Below are positions 58,386 through 64,000 of a DNA stretch of 64,000 bases, one piece after another. Origin of the DNA: Anadara kagoshimensis. Its lineage: Eukaryota > Mollusca > Bivalvia > Arcoida > Arcidae. The position numbers and the translations under genes are program-made. Under the pieces are notes generated by a model, which had not been told where the DNA came from, did no database searches, and saw only the letters and a list, made by a program, of their open reading frames with translations. Numbering within the stretch: the first letter of the stretch is position 1; every line of letters begins with the position of its first letter. The stretch is taken from NCBI GenBank assembly GCA_021292105.1, contig CM037861.1, forward strand, positions 27,490,545 to 27,554,544, given 5' to 3'.

Positions 58386-58545
58386 AAAACAAACATATCG
58401 GTTCATGTCCAAACCAACATTCCTAAAGCAAAGTAAAAACTATGGCGCTGGCAAATTAGGTTAAACACAGAAACCTCCACAAGGGAAGCCAGGACGAGTG
58501 TTCCGAAAGGGTAAGCACATCCTGTTTAGCTAGCTACACCCGTTC
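58386..58545 (+). repeat. Single copy of the minisatellite-seeding element
   Basis: One unit (AAACAAACATATCGGTTCAT, GTCCAAACC, GCAAAGTAAAAAC) followed by AAATTAGGTTAAACACAGAA, CCTCCACAAGGGAAGCCAGG, CCGAAAGGGTAAGCAC and TTTAGCTAGCTACACC. The arrayed copy at 43.4-46.4 kb has the same unit and similar right flank. Confidence 0.82.
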
Positions 58546-58594
58546 TGTTGTATTAAAAATTGGAAATGAAAGGTACATGGAACAATGGAACGTC

Positions 58595-58735
58595 AAATTA
58601 TCTAGGGTAATTTTGGATACTGTGATGACGACCATAAAACTTTTTGAGGGTCTTGATATATCCAGGGAAATCCTTGACACAGAAACATCAAACTTATCAA
58701 CAATACTATTATGACGGCGACGGCCATACAACTTT
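58595..58735 (-). pseudogene. Reverse-transcriptase tail fragment
   Basis: The minus strand reads HNSIVDKFDVSVSRI, matching the end of the better copy at 59953-60345. Short, rearranged fragment. The adjacent 58735-58805 carries upstream sequence of the same ORF in opposite orientation. Confidence 0.6.
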
Positions 58736-58796
58736 AAAGGGTCATTTAAGTAGGAAAATTCAAGTGAAACCCATTTGGTTGAAAAACGTGAAAGAG

Positions 58797-59760
58797 GGGT
58801 ATAATTATGAAATTACCTACACAAGTGTGAAGATTTATAAATGAAAATAAATTAGGAATTGATAATTTAAGAGTTTTTAAAATATTTGTTTTTTTTTGAA
58901 AGGAAATTGTGCAACAATACACGTATTGGGGAAAATAGTTTACAAGGTTTAAGAGTTTTTAAAATATTTGTTTTTTTTTGAAAGGAAATTGTGCAACAAT
59001 ACACGTATTGGGGAAAATAGTTTACACCTTGTATAACTAATTAATTTTAAAAAATGAAAAGGTATTAATATAGTCAACGTCATAGAGCAGTGCAAAGGGG
59101 GCAGAGTTTGTTAAAGAAATACGAGGTTTTTGAAAACTCGACAATTTACGGTTGAGGTTTTTTATGATTTGTTTTCCTTTTAAAAATGCGTTTACCAGGC
59201 GTGATAGTTCATATTCTAAGGCTACCAACGATCCAAGGGAAGATTATAAAAGCTAAGTTTGTACATGTATATCACTTGATTATTGTTGAGACATATTCGG
59301 CTTTATATAATTCAACATTGTTGAAACCAAACAATATTCACCTCAATTCAAATAGAACAGTACTGTGTGACTGTGCACTTTTAGTGACTTATTGTATTTT
59401 GGATTATTAGTGGCCTTAGAATATAAATATAACGACTGGTACACGCATTTTTAAAAGGAAAATAAATCGTAGATAACATCAACCGTAAATTTTCGAGTTT
59501 TCAAAAACCTCGTATTTCTTTAACAAAGTCTGGCCCTTTGCACTGCTCTTTGATGTTGACTATCTTAATATCTTTTCATTTTTTAAAATTAATTCCTTAT
59601 ACAAGGTGTAAACTATTTTCCCCAACACCTGTATTTTTTGCACTATTTTCATAAAAACATGCAACAAATATTTTAAAATTTCGTAAATTATCAATTCCTG
59701 CTGTATTTTTATTTATAAATCTTAAAACTTGTGTAGGTAATTTCATAATTATACTCAAAA
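58797..59760. repeat. Foldback with arms of about 330-390 bp
   Basis: 58797-59190 pairs with about 59430-59760 (CAATTTACGGTTGA with TCAACCGTAAATT; AAAGAAATACGAGG with CCTCGTATTTCTTT; GTTTACACCTTGTATA with TATACAAGGTGTAAAC; GAAATTACCTACACAAG with CTTGTGTAGGTAATTTC). The loop is about 240 bp. The left arm contains a tandem duplication of about 84 bp (58870-59030). Loop sequence CCAACGATCCAAG also occurs near 560. Confidence 0.88.
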
Positions 59761-59935
59761 ACAAACATACTTATCCATTTCCGAATCACAATCCAGAAGC
59801 AAAGTAAAAACTTTGGAACTGACAAGTTAGGTTAGACACGTGAACTTCCACCAGGGAAGTGAGGCCGGGTGCTCCGGAAGGGTAAGCACCTTCTGTTTAG
59901 CTAGCTACGCCCGTCACGTGTGTAATCAAAATTGT
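59755..59935 (+). repeat. Single copy of the minisatellite-seeding element
   Basis: AAAAACAAACATACTTATCC, AATCACAATCCAGAAGCAAA, then GACAAGTTAGGTTAGACACG, CTTCCACCAGGGAAGTGAGG, CTCCGGAAGGGTAAGCACCT, TTTAGCTAGCTACGCC. Closest single-copy match to the 43.4-46.4 kb unit. Confidence 0.85.
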
Positions 59936-59952
59936 GTGAAAGGAACATGGAA

Positions 59953-60345
59953 CTATGAGACGTCAAATATATCCAAGGCAATCCTGGACACAGAGACATC
60001 AAACTTATCAACAATACTGTGATGACGGCCATTAAACTTTTTGAGGGCCTTAATAAGCCTAGGCTTGCAGTATCCCTGAGTCAACAATTTATTTGCAAGC
60101 AGCCTACTTCGTTGTACAAAATCCCCGTAGTGGGAACAAGCTCTACCATAGCGTATTAATTGGGAAACAAATACACCATAAGCAGGAGAAGCAGGTATAT
60201 TGCTGCATAAAAAAGGAAAGTTGACAATAGAAAAATTGAAGTCATCACGTTTGTCATAAAGTTTCAAATGTAGCCTTTCTTGTGCGTCATAATTCAGGTA
60301 TAAGTCTAAATATGAAGCAGAACTTGAGGAATCCCTCTTTCACGC
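59953..60345 (-). pseudogene. Reverse-transcriptase C-terminal remnant of a retroelement
   Basis: The minus strand reads SYLDLYLNYDAQERLHLKLY, DKRDDFNFSIVNFPF, then PASPAYGVFVSQLIRYGRAC and KLLTQGYCKPRLIKALKKF. These are the landmarks of the end of an animal reverse-transcriptase polyprotein found in many invertebrate genomes. Only the last ~130 codons survive, open to 59953; no endonuclease or catalytic YxDD part is present. I do not assign it to a clade. Confidence 0.75.
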
Positions 60346-60474
60346 TTTTCAACCAAATGGTTTTCACTTGAATTTTCCTAATTAGATGACCCTTAAGGAC
60401 CCTGATAATATTTGTAAAGCAGTTATTATATATAATCTCAAATTACTTGTATACAAAGATTTATAACCAGATTA

Positions 60475-60720
60475 TGTAAGTTGACATGTGCTCTTACTTT
60501 AAATTTTACATAAAAAATGAAGATTTGATTTATAAAGAGGTAGCTGGAAACAAGACGGTTGCGTATTCTAAGAACCTACCCACACATACGTATACATGTA
60601 TCATCTATTATTTGGGAGAGACGTTTTTATTTACGAGTTTACAAAAAGTAAGTAATTTCGTATTTTGCAATCTATTAGAATTATATGCAATTATGCTTTG
60701 TACATATTGAAATTATTAAT
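60475..60720. repeat. Repeat copy shared with 63725-64000
   Basis: GTTGACATGTGCTCTTACTT, TTAGCTGG/GTAGCTGGAAAC, TGCGTATTCTAAGAACCTAC, CATACGTATACATGTATCAT recur near the window end. The near-identity over about 250 bp suggests a recent duplication or a transposable element. Confidence 0.9.
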
Positions 60721-60749
60721 TAAGTACACACTCAGCACAGTTATATCTG

Positions 60750-61515
60750 TAATGTTTAATTTAATAAAAATGATAAATTAAAAATTTCATATTATATAAA
60801 ATCAAACCCTATTGTTCACATTTATTATATGTAGCTTATTCTCTTTCTAATTATAGCTATTTTTAATTTTCACCATTTAATATTATTATTTTTGTAAAGT
60901 GTTATTGTGATTTCGTCTATTCAAGTCAACAAGAGAAATATTAAACTGAACTAAAAGATGATGTTCCACAAACATAATTGAAAATAAATTTAATATTAAT
61001 CAACTCAATTAATTCCTTCATAAATTTTCACCAAATGAAACGTGTGTCCCGTAGTCAAATTGACTTGAAATTACACATGTATTCATTTCTGTAAACAATG
61101 CTTTTATTAAATAAAACAAGAATACTTGTAGAATTATTTCCATCATTTTGTAAATGAAATAAAATCAAATACTAATAAACTTTTGTTGACGTTTCATTTT
61201 CAAATCAGATAATGCTTTTACATATCCTAATTACAGACGGTTTTGATTTGATGCTCAATTCTTTTATCACTAATATCTATAATGGAATAAAGTAAGGCAG
61301 TGAAAAATCCAAATATATTGTCATCTTGAGAAAAGAAACGATGTAACAAATTCTTAAAGAATAGGTAAATAATGAAAGTTAGGAAATAACGGATAAAACG
61401 TTTGAATAAAATTGAAAAAGTGTATTTTAGACTCATTTTAAACAAAGATTTAAAATCAGATTATGTATGTATAGCTTAGTTATTGCTGTTCCCTGTCTGA
61501 TATAAATAAAACAAT
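60750..61515. other. AT-rich, no gene seen
   Basis: Very AT-rich DNA. A minus-strand frame at 61227-61445 is rich in Phe, Leu and Ile with no recognisable domain. Confidence 0.4.
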
Positions 61516-61519
61516 CAAT

Positions 61520-61700
61520 ACTAACAGAAGCAAAGTAAAAAAAAATTAAACTGACAAATTAGGTGAAACACGTGAACTTCCACCAGAGAAGAGAGGCCGA
61601 ATGATCCTGAAATGTAAGCACCTCGTGTTTAGCTAGCTACACCCATCACGTGTGTAATCAAAATTGAGTGAAAGGAACACGGAACATTGGGACGTCAAGT
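61520..61700 (+). repeat. Degraded minisatellite-seeding element
   Basis: GAAGCAAAGTAAAAAAAAAT, then ACAAATTAGGTGAAACACGT, GAACTTCCACCAGAGAAGAG and TTTAGCTAGCTACACCCATC. Confidence 0.75.
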
Positions 61701-61794
61701 ATATCCAGGACAATGATGATGTAATGACTAAATGATGACTAGAATTACAGTTCATATGTCAAGAAAAAATGTGTTTTATGCAGTATTGAAATAC

Positions 61795-61930
61795 TTGAAA
61801 ACAAACACACCAATCAATATTCAAATCACCACCCCAAAGCAAAATTGCACAATTAAGTAAACACGTTGACTTCTACCAGAGAAGTGAGGCCGGGGTTTGA
61901 GGAAAGGTAAGCAACCTTATTAAGCTTATA
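61795..61930 (+). repeat. Degraded minisatellite-seeding element
   Basis: GAAAACAAACACACCAATCA, AAATCACCACCCCAAAGCAA, then TTGACTTCTACCAGAGAAGT, GAGGCCGGGG and AAAGGTAAGCAACC. Confidence 0.75.
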
Positions 61931-62034
61931 AACTCATGCAGCATATTAAATAAAAATTAAGAATAAAAAAAGATGAATCTATGGGACGTCAAATTTATCC
62001 AGGGTAATTTTTTAAAATATAGAGACAACAGTGT

Positions 62035-62330
62035 TGTGATGACGACCATAAAACTTTTCAAGGGCATTGATAAGTAAGTCTAGGCTTGCAATATTGTTGC
62101 GTCAACAATTTATTTGTTAGAAGCTTGCTTCTATGAATCAATTCCCGTAGTGGAAACAAGCTCTACCAAATGTACCATAAGCAGATGAAGCAGGAATACT
62201 GCTGCATAGAAAAGGACAATAAGTAACAGTAGAAATATTGGCCATGACGTTTGTCATATAGCTTCAACTGTTACCTTTCGTGGGCGTCTTAATTTACATA
62301 TTATACCAGTTTTAATTTTACAGCACTAGA
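62035..62330 (-). pseudogene. Second, more decayed reverse-transcriptase tail
   Basis: Nucleotide similarity to 60015-60300 is clear (GACGACCATAAAACTTTTCA, GTAGTGGAAACAAGCTCTAC, CCATAAGCAGATGAAGCAGG, CATGACGTTTGTCATATAGC), but frameshifts break the frame. Confidence 0.65.
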
Positions 62331-62916
62331 CCGTCGTTTCGTAATACAATTTCTCATCAGTAGTGCTTGAACCAAAATTATGAAACAAAACTGTTATCAA
62401 GATGTTTAAAAGATATGTCTACATATGAAACATATGAAACGTTTGGACATTTCAAGATACTAGGGTAGACCATATTCACATATTCCTCAAATTTGGATTT
62501 TAAAGAGATATTTTTGCATATCTTTTATGTGGAGATGAATGCTTTGAAGTCAGCCATCTCTCAAGATTTATCAATGTCCGGTTTATAATCTCATATAATT
62601 AAAAAACAAACCGGTAAGCAATTGTGCAAAATTTGGTATACCGATTGGTTAATGCAAAGACAAATGCATAAGTTTTCTATCAAAAAACCAACATTTTGTT
62701 CAAGTCAACTTCAGTAATTTTTGTTTGCAGTCCGTATGACGCTTGATAAAATAACCAAATCATTGTTCAGCACAAGATACTGGTATATAAATAAAAAAAC
62801 AAAAAAAACCAATACAATGGGTTACCATTTTTGCAAAAGAATGACAAGTAAATGACTTTTTAAAGATTTTTTTCTATTTAGAATAAAGAAATTTGGTATA
62901 GAGTGTAGAAAAAATC
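62331..62916. other. No gene seen
   Basis: AT-rich DNA between the decayed reverse-transcriptase copy and the TATC microsatellite. Confidence 0.4.
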
Positions 62917-63024
<108 letters not shown>

Positions 63025-63147
63025 AAAGTATGACATTTGTATATCAGTTCAAGCAATTAAGAAATATAAATGCATCTAATTAACAAATTATAACTTGTTT
63101 GTTTATATGGTCATATATGCAGCCATTTTGAAATACATGTCTTTGAC

Positions 63148-63565
63148 TTATGTCCATCTCTCCTTGTGGAGAATTGGGCCAGATATCTTTCTTCTCCAAG
63201 AATCTCTGTTGGCAGCTATTTTAGCAGCTTCACCCAAGTCCAAAATCAGATCTTTCCCTTTCAACAGTCCTGCGCCAGGTCTCCTTCGGCCGCCCTCTTT
63301 TTCTATTTCCTTCTGCTGGTGTCCATTGCAGAGCAACCCTTGGATGTTCATCTGGCTTCTGTCTTAATATGTGTCCAATCCATTTCCACCTCCGATGTTT
63401 AACAAGCTCGCTTATCTTTTTTGTTTGTGTTCTTTCTCTGATTTGCTCGTTTGCAATTTTTACAGGCCAGTATATTTTGAGGATTCTTCTGAGACATTTG
63501 GGGTGAAAAGTGTCCAATAACTTTTCATCCCTGGTAGTAATTCTCCATGTCTCGCAACCATGTAC
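63148..63565 (-). pseudogene. LINE C-terminal region, one frameshift
   Basis: The minus strand reads GCETWRITTRDEKLLDTF, CLRRILKIYWP, RRWKWIGHILR, then RKRGRPKETWRRTVERE (to about 63230). After a frameshift near 63235 the tail reads LGEAAKIAANRDSWRRKI and ends at 63148. The order W-hydrophobic-GH-hydrophobic-R, RGRPK-TWRR and the final xxRxxWR is the well-known region after the reverse transcriptase in CR1/RTE-type animal LINEs. The catalytic part is missing, so it is a 5'-truncated dead copy. Confidence 0.85.
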
Positions 63566-63724
63566 CGGTATTTAAATTAGGAGTTTTTACACCTATTAGA
63601 TTTCTTGATAAACATACCTCTAACAAATGCATTGAAACTGTATATAGCAAAAGTATCGACATTGTAATCTTAATTTGTCTGGACTAAAGAGTCTCATTGT
63701 CATTAGAGTAATGCACTATCTTTA

Positions 63725-64000
63725 AACGAGTTGACATGTCCTATTACTTTAAACTTTACATAAAAAACTAAGAACTGATTTATAAACAGTTAGCTGGAAA
63801 CAGAGCGGGTGCGTATTCTAAGAACCTACCCACACATACGTATACATGTATCATCTATTATTTGGGGGAGACGTTTTTATTTACGAGTTTACAAAAAGTA
63901 AGTAATTTCGTATTTTGCAATCTATTAGAATTATATGCAATTATGCTTTGTACATATTGAAATTATTAATTAAGTACACACTCTGCACAGTTATATCTGT
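63725..64000. repeat. Repeat copy shared with 60475-60720, cut by window end
   Basis: GTTGACATGTCCTATTACTT, then GCGTATTCTAAGAACCTACC, ACACATACGTATACATGTAT and TTAAGTACACACTCTGCACA. It runs off the end of the window. Confidence 0.9.

Noticed and set aside
63095..63402. Plus-strand frames of 78-90 codons
   Set aside because: They are antisense to the LINE C-terminal region, whose minus-strand motifs are clear.

Overview
The window is animal nuclear DNA: two multi-exon genes with GT/AG introns, AT-rich, with polyadenylation signals, set in a very repeat-rich background. The repeat types point to a bivalve mollusc or a close relative: tRNA-headed SINEs, a Helentron/pearl-type element carrying internal tandem repeats, repeats with CGTCCGTCCG-rich heads, and (AATC)n tails. 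The genus cannot be fixed from sequence alone. No prokaryotic, viral or CRISPR system is present.

Layout. 0.16-0.5 kb is a SINE. 2.5-9.9 kb (+) is a six-coding-exon gene for an NCOA4-type ferritinophagy receptor (652 aa by my splicing). It has the N-terminal ARA70-type coiled coil, many W-L motifs, a four-cysteine block with 6-6-6 spacing like the iron-sensing segment of human NCOA4, and an acidic F-E-L-V motif. 9.9-14.4 kb holds its 3' side and a mosaic of inverted repeats. 14.55-24.3 kb is a 9.7-kb satellite array (17-bp ancestral unit at the edges, 47-bp unit in the core, 1.4-1.9 kb higher-order blocks), interrupted by a 906-bp pogo/Tigger-like element and bounded by a SINE. 24.8-30.4 kb looks like one 5.6-kb terminal-inverted-repeat element, inside which sits a 2.1-kb Helentron/pearl-like element with ten 145-bp monomers at a constant period. 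30.5-32.8 kb has a palindromic MITE with 9-bp target duplications and two SINEs. 32.8-39.65 kb is a three-copy tandem repeat of a 2.2-2.4 kb unit, followed by three near-identical hairpins. 40.1-43.4 kb contains a MITE, a LINE remnant and further inverted-repeat elements. 43.45-46.35 kb is a 50-bp minisatellite of about 58 units. 46.4-51.4 kb holds small inverted repeats, GA microsatellites, an unrecognised broken coding-like segment and a SINE.

51.97-57.10 kb (+) is the second gene: an interferon regulatory factor of IRF1/IRF2 type, nine coding exons and 367 aa, with a polyadenylation signal at 57937. 58.4-64 kb is a retroelement graveyard: reverse-transcriptase tails, a LINE C-terminal region, a large foldback, copies of the unit that seeded the 50-bp minisatellite, and a long TATC microsatellite.

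NCOA4 acts in iron storage turnover and IRF in innate immune transcription. Nothing in the sequence shows that they are co-regulated; they are separated by about 42 kb of repeats. I did not find a new enzymatic system. The most interesting material is the preserved iron-sensing and autophagy motifs in an invertebrate NCOA4, and several clear cases of satellites growing from or inside transposable elements, including a TE-borne array of nuclear-receptor DR0 half-sites.
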